Shown here piece after piece: positions 42,590 to 52,947 of a stretch of DNA of 64,000 nucleotides (the first letter of the stretch is position 1; each line of letters starts with the position of its first letter). Made by a program: the position numbers and the translations under genes. This stretch comes from Tubiluchus corallicola (taxonomy: Eukaryota; Priapulida; Priapulimorpha; Priapulimorphida; Tubiluchidae). The stretch is taken from assembly GCA_030141605.1 (NCBI GenBank), contig JAQGDQ010000053.1, forward strand, positions 310,001 to 374,000, given 5' to 3'. The notes under the pieces are model-generated. The model did not search any database. It had not been told where the DNA came from and saw only the letters and a program-made list of their open reading frames with translations.

Positions 42590-44430
42590 GCTTCATAGCA
42601 GAACAAAAAATCAGAAATCAAATAAAGGAATTAAAACGGAAAAAGTCGAAAGATAGACATGCCTGGCGAAAGAAATGTTAACTGAAGGTGGAGAAAATCT
42701 GATTAAAAGTCTTACGTTTAATAAAATACAGCAAACTCACCAAATTCCTGATGAATGGAGGCTTATGAACACAAAGTCAATGTATAAAGGAAGCGGACCT
42801 AAGAATGAGATGAAAAGTAGACCGGGGATATTTTTAACAAGTCTTATTAGCAAACTCTACGAAGAAGTGTTGCTTCAGAAACATAATGCAATTTATCAGA
42901 ACCTAAGTAATTTACAATGTGTTGGCAGAAAAAATAGAAGCATAGCAGATCATTTGTTTGTCATTAGAGCTCTACTGGATTATAACAGGTATCGCAATAA
43001 ATAATGTATATCTAGTTTATGGAGACATTGAAAAATATTTTGATAAACTTTGGCTTAGAGATTGTGTAAACAAGTTGCTGACTATAGGATAAAAAGATGC
43101 ATTTTATATTTACCAACTTAATAAAGAAGTAAGTACAGTGATAACTACTCCATTGGGTTCCACGAATGAAATAATTATAGGTGAATCAGTCCGGCAGGGC
43201 ACACCTTTTGGTCCAATTCTTTGTAGTATATTAATGAACAAAGTTATAGATATTACTACATATCCAAATACTATGCTTGGTCCAAATCTTGAAATCGGAA
43301 CAATTCCATATGTCGACGATGTTTTGGGTATTGAATCTAGCGAAATAATAAAAAATGTAGTCGAGAATTTTGGAGAAACTGAGGAGCAAAAACGAGTAAG
43401 ATTTTTAAATCATACAAAAAGCGAGTATATGAAAACAAAGATGAGCAAAAAGAAAATGACAGTTGAAATAAAAGAATTTGTTAAATATGGTGCAATCAGC
43501 AAGGCAAAAACATGTATGTACTTTGGTGACTGGTTTCAACTAAAAACAGATATGATGTCGTGTTAAAAGAAAGAAAATATAGAATGAAAGTAATGATAAT
43601 GGGAATAAATAATGTTGGGGCTGTATCAAATATGGGCCATAAATCAACAGAAGCTAGGTTAATTATCTATGAGACAATGGTGATACCTGCATTGTTATAT
43701 AGTAGTGAAACGTGGGCAGATATAACAAATACAAAGTGAAAAAGGTTAGAAAGTATTTAGTTTAAAGCTTTAACAAAATTGTGTCAGAAAAAACCAACTC
43801 CTTACTGGGGCATTTTAGCTCAAGCAAACTGGTGGCTGATTAAAAATAAAGTTGATTACAAAAAGTTAATGTTTTATCATCATTAATGAATTCTGATGAT
43901 TATAGGACAGCTAAACAAATAGTTGTAGAACGAAAAATAGACTGTATGAACAATGCTGGTACAATGAGATTTTAAAAATTGCTAATTGCTATGAAATAAA
44001 CAGTAGTGATATGGAACAAATAATTAAAAACAAGAAGTCTGAACGGAAAAGATGGTTAAAGTTAAAGTGGCAAAAAAGTAGTGGTGTTCAGAGCAGAATG
44101 CAGTAAAATGACAAAATTGAGATTTCTCAAACAATGAAATTCATTTCTTGACAATGAATTTTTAATATACGAATTAGGTGTGAATAAAATGGGTCATAAT
44201 AATTATGAAAATTAATTTAAGTATGTTAGAAAATGCCCACATAAATAATTTAATGTGCCCCATGTGTAATACTGAGGAAGAGACAACTGAACATCTATTT
44301 GTTAGTAGCAGCTTAAGTAAATGTTTGCAGGTTGATGCCCGTGATCTATTATACCAAACGAATATGGAGGTCATAAGAAGAATCATTGAATGTACTACGG
44401 CTATGATGGAATTTAGAAATGAATGTGGAT
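42590..44430 (+). mobile_element. 5'-truncated LINE of an unusual reverse transcriptase lineage
   Basis: The plus strand encodes, with several frame breaks: KSKDRHAWRK, TEGGENLIKSL, IPDEWR, RPGIFLTSLISKLYEEVLL, NLSNLQCVGRKNRSIADHLF, VYGDIEKYFDKLWLRDCVNK (motif A region), SVRQGTPFGPILCSILMNKV (motif B) and IPYVDDVLGI (motif C). Then come VIPALLYSSETWA and a C-terminal zinc-binding-like CPMCNTEEETTEHLFVSSS. The YVDD box and the QGTPFGPxLCS box differ from the FADD/YADD and QGSxLGP forms of the CR1-like neighbours. I did not recognise the clade. No endonuclease is present, so it is 5' truncated or lost. Confidence 0.8.
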
Positions 44431-44444
44431 TCGTGATATGAAAC

Positions 44445-44924
44445 TATACGGTGTATACATGTCCTGCAGTCGTTCTTGGAGTGATTGCTTGCTGAATTCT
44501 AAAGAGGTTCAAGACTAACAACTGAAGGTCGTTACGATTACGTGTATGGGCCGGCAAACACGGAAACTTGAAAACATTTTAACGAAACAGTATAGAAAGG
44601 AGGATATGGTCGAAGTACGGAATTTCGTAGGAGGCGTCGTCGTGGCTGTTGATTGATGATGAGTGTTAGGGTTAAAGTTCTAAATTAAATATTTTAGTGG
44701 AACAAACACGTAGTTTTACATATATTTGATTTTACTAAGGCAAAATAGGAAATTATCAAAAATTGCCTAGACCCAATGGTAAGCAATGTTTGCAATTTTG
44801 TAAAAATGGCAGAATTTTGTTAAAATACAATGATGAAAGTGAAGTGTTTGCCATAGAAACAGAAACAGATTTTCGCAAAGTAGTGAACAAAACAAATTAA
44901 AGTGTAAAAATGTAAATATTATCA
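44445..44924 (+). other. Spacer, probably including the 5' UTR of the following LINE
   Basis: No open frame of interest. The stretch 44640-44924 leads straight into the LINE start codon and may be its 5' untranslated region; the 5' border was not located. Confidence 0.4.
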
Positions 44925-46166
44925 ATGCCAGTTAGGCACCCTTGCAATAAATGTGCTAGACCCTGTAAATATAATGAAAATTCTATTAACTGTGATAATT
45001 GTTATCAGTGGACCCATTTAAGGTGCACTGCTCTGACAATTAACCAATTCAATATACTAGGATGTAATAATGATATTTATTATTGTATTAAATGCTTAAA
45101 TGATATTTTCCCCTTCCAGGAACAAGAGAATGAGGATATACAAGAATTTTTTAGAATAGATGTATCCATGTCGACTCTGACCAGTCTACCTTCTTTGTGC
45201 GAGTTTTCTACTTTTACTAACTTTTCCACTAATAATAATGATCCTGATAACTTTCTTCCTTATCAAGAAAGTAATTATTATAAACTGTCAACTCTAACTA
45301 GTCAAGATGACTTAGCAAATACCAGTAAGGATTTCACTTTTGTGCATTTTAATGTCAGTAGTATAAACAAAAATTACACTAGTATGTTAGACGTTCTTTT
45401 ACACTTTCAAAACCCTCCTGACATTATAGCATTAAGTGAAACCCGTTTAAAAAAAGATCATATTTTTCTCACACCCTTACCTGGGTATCAATTTATTCGT
45501 GACGATTCTACAACCAATGCAGGTGGTGAGGGATTGTATATCAGAAACTCTGTAATTTTTTCAGAAATGCCTAAATACAAAATGCACAACTCAGACTGTA
45601 AAAATGGCTCCACAAACCGTATGCAACTGGAGAATATGTGGATTGAAATAGAAACTCCACCCAACATCAAAAACATTTTATTTGGAGTCATCTACAGGCA
45701 CCCAAATACTAACCTTGAAGAATTTCATGAAGAACTAGAAAGCAAATTATCCTTAATTAACAGAACTAACAAATTTTGCTATATATGCGGTGACATAAAT
45801 ATTAACTTACTACATAGTGACAGCAAAACCTCAGTGACAAATTATACAAACATGTTATTCTCTAATAATTTTGTGCCAATTATAACTAAACCAACAAGAA
45901 TAACTCATCACACTAATACACTCATTGATCATATTGATACAAATGACCTCACCAACCACGTAACACCTGGAATTTTGCTTTATCAAGTAGCCGACCATCT
46001 TCCTATATTTGCAATTATAAAGCATACTAAACTGAAAATGAAATCCAACAAAATCACCACAAGAAATTTTAAAAATTCAACTGAACAAAATTTTTTAAAT
46101 AACCTGCAGCTAGAATTAGCCAAAATAAATTTTAATGACTTGGAAACTAATGAGGGATTTAGATAA
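44925..46166 (+). CDS. LINE protein part 1: PHD-like finger and APE-type endonuclease
   Basis: 413 codons of a CR1/jockey-like retrotransposon. Residues about 7-60 form a PHD/treble-clef-like finger (CNKCARPCKYNENSINCDNC, YQWTHLRC, YYCIKC). The endonuclease domain (about 140-385) keeps its motifs: FVHFNVSSINKN, IIALSETRL, AGGEGLYIRN, FGVIYRHPN, YICGDININLL, ITKPTRITHH with TLIDHI, and ADHLPIFAI. The frame ends at a TAG soon after NDLETNEGF, where the reverse transcriptase frame takes over. This is most simply one protein broken by a one-base indel. Confidence 0.9.
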   Translation: MPVRHPCNKCARPCKYNENSINCDNCYQWTHLRCTALTINQFNILGCNNDIYYCIKCLNDIFPFQEQENEDIQEFFRIDVSMSTLTSLPSLCEFSTFTNFSTNNNDPDNFLPYQESNYYKLSTLTSQDDLANTSKDFTFVHFNVSSINKNYTSMLDVLLHFQNPPDIIALSETRLKKDHIFLTPLPGYQFIRDDSTTNAGGEGLYIRNSVIFSEMPKYKMHNSDCKNGSTNRMQLENMWIEIETPPNIKNILFGVIYRHPNTNLEEFHEELESKLSLINRTNKFCYICGDININLLHSDSKTSVTNYTNMLFSNNFVPIITKPTRITHHTNTLIDHIDTNDLTNHVTPGILLYQVADHLPIFAIIKHTKLKMKSNKITTRNFKNSTEQNFLNNLQLELAKINFNDLETNEGFR

Positions 46167-46189
46167 AATTTAATGAAATACTCTTCAAT

Positions 46190-48226
46190 GTGTTTAATAA
46201 TCATTTTCCTTTGCAAACTCTGTCTAGGAAAGACACTATTACATTTCAAAAACCATGGATCACTAAAGGAATTTTAAATAGTATTAAAACCAGATCACGT
46301 CTTTACAAATCACACAAACTCTCAAATAATTTATACAAACAAATCTACTACAAATCCTACTCAAATAAATTAAATCATGTCAAAGAATCATCAAAAAAAC
46401 AATATTACACTGAAACATCGCAAAAACACAAGAATAACATGAAAAAAACTTGGGAAACAATAAACAGTATTATAAAAACTGATCCAAAAACACGACAAAC
46501 ACCAAGTAAGTTAACAATAAATAATGTGGACTATACAGATACATATGATATTGCCAGTAAACTAAATGAGTTTTTTGTAAATATAGGCCCTGACATGGCT
46601 GCCAAAAAACCTAAACCTAACGTTAATTTTACTGACTTTTTAAAAAACCCTAACCCAAATTCTTTTTTCATTAATCCTATTACTGAAAATGAAACATGCA
46701 CACTTTTAAACACACTTAATTCAAACAAATCACCAGGACCACAAAATATACCAATATCTTTTTTTAAATCTGCAAGTCAAATTATTTCACCAATACTCAC
46801 ATTACTGTTTAATAAATCGGTTAATGCTAGAACTTTTCCAAATATATTAAAAATAGCAAAAGTTATTCCTTTATATAAAACTGGCTCTCCACATGAACCT
46901 GGCAATTACAGACCAATATCTCTCTTATCACCAGTATCAAAAGTTTTTGAGAGGCTAATTTACAAGAGATTATACCAGTTTGTTGTGAAAAGTAATATCC
47001 TAAGTAAATACCAGTTTGGTTTCAGAAAAAATTATTCAACTGCCCTTGCTGTATCCGAATTAATAGACACGATCTCTCTAGACACTGACAAAAAATTACT
47101 GAATTGCGGAATATTTTTAGACTTATCAAAAGATTTTGATACCGTACAGCATAGTATACTAATAGCCAAATTAAACCATTATGGCATCAGAGGTCTACCT
47201 TTGCAACTAATTCAGTCATATCTAACTAACAGAAAACAATTCATATCTATTAACAATGTATCATCAGACTATAAACACATATCGTGTGGAGTGCCACAAG
47301 GCTCTAATTTAGGACCTCTTCTATTCTTAATTTATATTAACGATCTTCCCACATGCAGCAACTTTCGAACCCGAATATTTGCCGATGACACTAACTTGTT
47401 CATGTCTGACTCCAATATAAATAATCTGCAAAAATCTGTTAATGACGAAATGAAAAAAATTGACCTGTGGATGAGGGCAAACCAGCTATCAATTAACTAC
47501 AAAAAAACCAAATTTATGATAATCAACAATAAGCAAATTAACAATGCTAATAATCCAAAATTTCATATTATAATAAACAAACACAAAATTAAAGAAACAG
47601 ACAACATCAAATACTTGGGCCTACTCATTGATAATAAATTAACATGGGAACCACATATAAAACACATAACATACAAATTAAGTCGAATTACTGGAATAAT
47701 TTTAAAAGTAAGGCACCACGTTGACCAATATATTCTGAAACTTCTATATAATTCGTTAGTTTTCCCTTATTTACAATATTCCATCTTAACATGGGGTACA
47801 GCTTTTGCATCAACTCAAAAATTAATACAGACACAACAAAACAAAATAGTAAAATTAATAACTTTTGCTCGCAAATATGATCATGCTACACCATCGTTCG
47901 TAAAATTAGAAATTTTAAAAGTAAGAGATATTTACAATCTTGAGTTGTTCAAATTTATGTATAAATTCAATGCTGGTTTATTACCCGAACTTTTTAGTGA
48001 ATATTTCACTAATGTTTCTGATATACATTCCTACTCCACAATAGCTGCTTCTAATGAACAGTATTTTGTGGAGAGATTTTTTACCCGACATGGTTTCAAT
48101 AGCTTAAAATCACGAGGAGTTAAATTATGGAACTCGTTGCCAAAAGATACCTTTGGCGGTAGCTTATTTTCTGCTTCCAAAAAATACACAAAATTCTTAC
48201 TAAATGAATATACCTGTAATACATAA
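46190..48226 (+). CDS. LINE protein part 2: reverse transcriptase
   Basis: 678-codon open frame in a frame shifted from the endonuclease part. The same frame is open upstream to about 46166 (KFNEILFNVFNNHFPLQ), so the apparent ATG is internal. Reverse transcriptase motifs: NSNKSPGPQNIPISFFK, YRPISLLSPVSKVFERL, KYQFGFRKNYST, GIFLDLSKDFDTVQH (A), SCGVPQGSNLGPLLFLIYIN (B), RIFADDTNLF (C) and IKYLGLLIDNKLTWEPH. The C-terminal block has GVKLWNSLPK. The catalytic aspartates of motifs A and C are present. The element encodes no RNase H. It belongs to the CR1/L2/jockey-type group; the finer clade is not assigned. Confidence 0.92.
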   Translation: MFNNHFPLQTLSRKDTITFQKPWITKGILNSIKTRSRLYKSHKLSNNLYKQIYYKSYSNKLNHVKESSKKQYYTETSQKHKNNMKKTWETINSIIKTDPKTRQTPSKLTINNVDYTDTYDIASKLNEFFVNIGPDMAAKKPKPNVNFTDFLKNPNPNSFFINPITENETCTLLNTLNSNKSPGPQNIPISFFKSASQIISPILTLLFNKSVNARTFPNILKIAKVIPLYKTGSPHEPGNYRPISLLSPVSKVFERLIYKRLYQFVVKSNILSKYQFGFRKNYSTALAVSELIDTISLDTDKKLLNCGIFLDLSKDFDTVQHSILIAKLNHYGIRGLPLQLIQSYLTNRKQFISINNVSSDYKHISCGVPQGSNLGPLLFLIYINDLPTCSNFRTRIFADDTNLFMSDSNINNLQKSVNDEMKKIDLWMRANQLSINYKKTKFMIINNKQINNANNPKFHIIINKHKIKETDNIKYLGLLIDNKLTWEPHIKHITYKLSRITGIILKVRHHVDQYILKLLYNSLVFPYLQYSILTWGTAFASTQKLIQTQQNKIVKLITFARKYDHATPSFVKLEILKVRDIYNLELFKFMYKFNAGLLPELFSEYFTNVSDIHSYSTIAASNEQYFVERFFTRHGFNSLKSRGVKLWNSLPKDTFGGSLFSASKKYTKFLLNEYTCNT

Positions 48227-48748
48227 CTTGTAAGACTAATAAGCAAGCTATCAAGTGTGTTTTTTCTTCTCATCTCCTAAGTAATTGTTGCTCTTTCTTA
48301 TACTTACTTTTTCTCTTAAATTTTCTATATTACACTTTTTTTTGATACTTATTTTATCTCTCCATACAGTCAAAATCCCCTGTCAATAAGGCCCCTATTT
48401 GAAAATATATATAATAATCATAATTACTCGTATTAATTGTATTGTTTTGTTTAGATTTTGGTGTCATCTAACTTTATTATTTTTTGTTTTCACTTATACT
48501 GTTTTCATTTATACTTTGTTTTCATTTATACTGTTTATTATTATTATTTTTTTCCTATTTGATTTTGTTATCCGCAGTCTCACCTTTTACTTTTAATATA
48601 CTAATTTAATTATTAGACAGGGCAGGAGACCAGATGACCCTATGGTCCTTCCCTGCCCTGCTCCACTACTATAATTAAGTAATATTTAAAAAAACTTGTC
48701 ATGTCAAACAAATGGAGAAAATAAATGTTCTATGTCTATGTCTATATG
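48227..48748 (+). mobile_element. 3' UTR of the LINE with hairpin and (TCTATG)n tail
   Basis: CAGGGCAGGAGACCA and TGGTCCTTCCCTGCCCTG (about 48618-48659) form a strong hairpin. AATAAA follows at about 48721 and the element ends in a short TCTATG repeat (to about 48748). CR1/L2-like elements typically end in such short tandem repeats instead of poly(A). Confidence 0.75.
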
Positions 48749-49145
48749 TAATTCAATTTCGTTTATACGTGACACACGTTCTTACCATTCTTACAATGCA
48801 CTAGCAAGGAGAAATACTCAACTAAAAGTACAGCATTTATTGAAATGATATGTACATACTTAGTGTTTACACGGATAGCAAAAATCGGACTCGGGTACCC
48901 TTAGAGTTTTAGACCTTGTACCCAACTCGGGTATCCATTTGTTGAGATTCGGCGGCGTGAAGAAATTAAGGTCATTTATATTCGAAAAAAATAAAAACAA
49001 TCACTGGTGTATTTCAATTAACTGCACTGTTATGTTAACAACAAGCATTCAGTTATTACATGCTGTGAGCCTGAACATCTGAGCTGTGAGTCATGAAAAT
49101 TAGTGTTTTGCCATATAAGGCATTTGACTGATTACCTACCAAACT
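48749..49145. other. Spacer between two LINE copies
   Basis: No gene seen. It contains GGACTCGGGTACCC and CCAACTCGGGTATCC, a repeated ACTCGGGTA word about 40 bases apart, of unknown meaning. Confidence 0.4.
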
Positions 49146-49950
49146 TTTTAATTACTTAATTGCACGCTTTGTCAATGAGTCAGCTACGACAGCCTAGGTA
49201 CCATAGAGCACCATTAATTTCCACATCAGGATTAGTTGATGATTTAGTTAATTATAACCTAGGTATATATATGTATAAAACAGTTGAAAAACTACATCCA
49301 ATCTTTTTTAATAATCCAGTTCAATTAAATGTTAAATTTCATAGTATTAGGTCAAATGAATTTAAAGTGCCGTACTGCAGAACAAACACAGCCAGACATC
49401 ATTTAACATTCACAGGGCCTTTACTATTTAATAAACTTTGCTTAGAAGTAGTAACTAAAAATGCTAAATCAGAACATATATTCAAACGTAAATTTAAGAA
49501 ATCAATTCTTAAGTCGTATGAACCTAATTAGTCAATTTCTGCAATTGAAAATAACACATCTTTATATTTTTTGTATAGTTCAATATTAACACAATTTTCG
49601 TAACACTGCAAAAATGGCGAACTTGGTTTATATCATTGAACCTGGCGCATTATCACCATTAGCATCAATTCATTATCATTGTCATCAGCATTAATATCAC
49701 CATCGTTGTCATCATTATCATCAACATCATCAGTATCATTTTCTCACATCTGTTTTCTTCGCTTCATTTAACATATTTTTTTAGTTGTTGTTAGTATAAT
49801 TAATTTAGTCTTATCCATGTTGAGCATAGCTCACAAGTTAATCTCTTCTGTTGCGTTCATAGCACTGTAATGCACTGTTAGTTAGTAATTTTATAACTTT
49901 TATTTTTGTATGTGCTAAATGGATGAATAAATAAATAAAAAATCTAAAAT
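49146..49950 (+). mobile_element. 5'-truncated CR1-like LINE: last 120 codons plus 3' UTR
   Basis: An open frame ending at 49531 holds DLVNYNLGIYMYKTVEKLHP, FHSIRSNEFKVPYCRTNTAR and FTGPLLFNKL, the C-terminal block of CR1/jockey-like reverse transcriptase proteins (Y.L..FMYK...LP ... NTR ... G..LWN). Its sequence differs from the copy at 46190. The 3' part contains a CAT/ATC-rich tract (49650-49740) and ends in GAATAAATAAATAAAAAA near 49950. Confidence 0.75.
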
Positions 49951-50900
49951 AGAGGAATTAAATAATCTATATATTATCCTTTTTGTGTGTTGTTAGAGTT
50001 AAACTTAGCGTGTTGTTTATTCGATTAGTTGTTAGTGGCCTGAAATAGGCAAACCAAAACCATCCATAAGATGGCACATTTAAAACTATGTTATGACGCT
50101 TCAAAGTAGAATGCACCAAAAATTTGGTCAAATGTCAATTTTTTTTTGTTTTTTATAAAAACAAAAACTAAATATATTGGACTTTTATATTTAGCCACGT
50201 AAAAGTTACCGAATTCGTGCTGCAGACGGCTTTGTTTTACACACACGTCATGTAACGGTTGTAGCTAAGACACATTGCTGAGGTACATTTAACTTTTGAC
50301 CTGCAGAAACTGGGAGTGCGCACAATGAAATGGCTTATTTAAACAATAGAATGCCAGTTTTATTTTAGGGAATGCGCAAAGAAAGTCAAGTGTGCTTGGA
50401 AACTTGTGTGATGGATACATTTGTTCTTTCATTGCCATTTCCTCGTGTTAGAGAATTAAATTTCTTCCAAACTCTTCTTTTCTGTGGTGGTGATATTAGT
50501 GAGTCAAGAGGCCATGCAATTCTTGCATGAAGCATGTAGTGACACAGTTAGCATTTTAGAGTTAGTACAGGGTGAGGATGAGATTGTCAAACATTGCGCT
50601 GAGTGGCACTGCTTTTCTGTTCCTCCTTTGTAGATGCTCCGACAACTATTTAGAATGCTTCAGGTTTTTCGAACATTTTCGTGTGTTTTGACTTTGATTC
50701 CGGTTTGCTTGAGCATGGATTTCAGCTTATATTTCTAGCGGTGTAGAAAGCATTATTGCATTATGCTTGTGGCTGTGGGCCAGTTGTGAGATTACAGGAA
50801 AAGATTTGATGAGTTCCTGCATTCTTCTGACATGTTCTGACCGATGATCAAGAAAAAGCAAACTGCGAATGATACTGGCACTGCTTACCAAATGCAAAAG
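49951..50900. other. Intergenic, nothing recognised
   Basis: AT-rich spacer with stop codons throughout and no motif, repeat or RNA gene that I could support. Confidence 0.4.
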
Positions 50901-51413
50901 TACTGTATATGCTTATATGCAAGTCGACCTTATGTACAAGTCCATGGGCATTTTAAGACCAAAAATTGCAACATTTTATATACTACCTGTGTACAAGTCG
51001 ACCCTAAAATATTAAGATCTTCCAGAGTAAATGAGGTCAACAATGGCCGAGTAATAAATCAATAGCCTACTGTGTTAGTGTGTAATATGCGTGCAAGTGC
51101 CTGGGCCGAGTATATTATACCTACCCAATGTATATATATTCATGTTGAGGGCATTACTAAAATAAATTACAGTAATATTTGTTAATTTTGTGAAGTAATG
51201 TCAAGATGCGAACATTCTCTGATGTGAAGTGTCACAGTACGAGTGTTCATTCAGTCCAGCGTATAATGAAGGATTATTTCTTTACATATTCGTATTGTAG
51301 AGGACTCTTTAGCGACATCTCCCAAAAACATATCGTAAGTATAAGTCGACACCAAAAATTTCACCTTAAAATCGCCTCTCAAAAATTCGACTTGTACATA
51401 AGTATATACGGTA
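50901..51413. mobile_element. Small DNA element with terminal inverted repeats related to the one at 2554
   Basis: The left end TACTGTATATGCTTATATGC continues AAGTCGACC; the right end TTCGACTTGTACATAAGTAT continues ATACGGTA and is the inverse with a few mismatches. Inside each end a second AAGTCGA-type arm recurs (GTACAAGTCGACC near 50988, ATAAGTCGACACC near 51341). It is 513 bp, with no transposase seen. The TAC(C/T)GTAT terminus followed by a purine-rich AAG word resembles the element at 2554-3178. Confidence 0.65.
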
Positions 51414-52947
51414 GATCTAGCTGGTACTGCCTACAGATGAAGTTAGACTGTTGACAATTAACAGTTTCAAAAATGGCTTTAGCCACATTTTTGCACAGCA
51501 AAAGCCTCCTGCTTAATATCTCTGCAGCAAGATTGGAGCCAGAACATGTTTGCGTAAATATAATAATGTCAATTATGGTGCCTGTCTGTTATGATGCTAC
51601 TGTAATGTTACCTTTATGGTAAGCACTTGAAAATATGGTGGATGTGGACCTTGGAAAAACTGAAATCATAACTTTTCCAAACACGATGAAAAATAGGCAA
51701 TTTATTAAAATTGTTTCTATCCTTTTAAAGTCTGCTCGAAAATTCTATTTATTAATTTCTGTGGCTGCCTGCAGTCAGGTAATAATTTCACGTAATGGTG
51801 GTAGCTGAATTAATGGGCACACACAAACAAATTGAAATTTGGTGGCATTTCCAATTATCATAGATCAGTTGTCATGCTTGGAAAATTGTTACAGTTTATA
51901 GTTGAGCCTTTGTGTCTGCTTTCGTAGAAAAGTGAAAAACTTGATGAAAACTTTACTGGTCAGTCAATGTAAAACTATATAATAAATACTGATATTGCAC
52001 ATTTGAATTTATTAGCAGCAGCGCTTATAAAACTTGAAAATTTTAATTCCTGCGGTGACTGTTAGGCTTGGTCATTTTGACAGTAGGTCATTTGAAACAA
52101 GTTTAGATAACATTGTGTAAAGTTTAAAAAAATAACCAGAACATTTGTAGAGCTCGCTTTACTAACTAAGCAAAAGTATAAAGTACTTACATGGCTCTTG
52201 TCAATAAGATTAAGAATATGTTTTTTGGTGAGACACTTTTTCATACCGAGAATGTGAGTCAGTGATGTTTTTCCCATTGCCGCAAACGTTTTTAATTACT
52301 AAGAATTTTCTTTTTCTGCTACGTAAGTCTTACAAATATATAGTGCAAAATATATATAGATAGTTTTTTAAGCAATACTTTGAAATTGCCTTTTCTTCAC
52401 CTTTAATGGTTGTCAAACATTGTAACTTGACTGAGAGCATATATTTCATACTGACACTTGTTAAACTCTGTACAAAGAAAAATGCATTAATTAAGTATTG
52501 TGCACTGCTGAAAATTTATTGGTGTTTCCGAATATGATCACTTGTTTATAATCACATGAATGTACTACATAGTAGTCCATCACGTCCTAAGGTGGGCTGC
52601 TGTGGGCATGTACCAAACTAAAGTACTAAAAACCCCTATACAGCCTTAAATTGAAACTGCATGTGAAGTGAAACTCTGAAAAGACTTTAATTCCATTTTA
52701 TTTGAAAACTGATGGTTACATTCGATTTTATTTAAAATTGAAAATCATCCTAAATTTGAGAATTGAGTCATGCTCGTTCCATTAAGTTGGATCAATCAAC
52801 GTGTTTTATCGATTAGTTCTTTTTCATTGATTAGGTACGTGCATAAAAACATACATGCACTCTTTGCACTATTTTTATATAATTAATAAATTTGTCTTAT
52901 TTTTACAGATTTATCTCTTAGTATATGACTTTTCTATTTGAACTTCA
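51414..52947. other. Upstream region of EXOC8
   Basis: No coding sequence recognised. TTATTTTTACAG ends at 52909, a good acceptor 39 bases before the EXOC8 start codon, so an untranslated upstream exon is likely. No promoter element was assigned. Confidence 0.4.
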
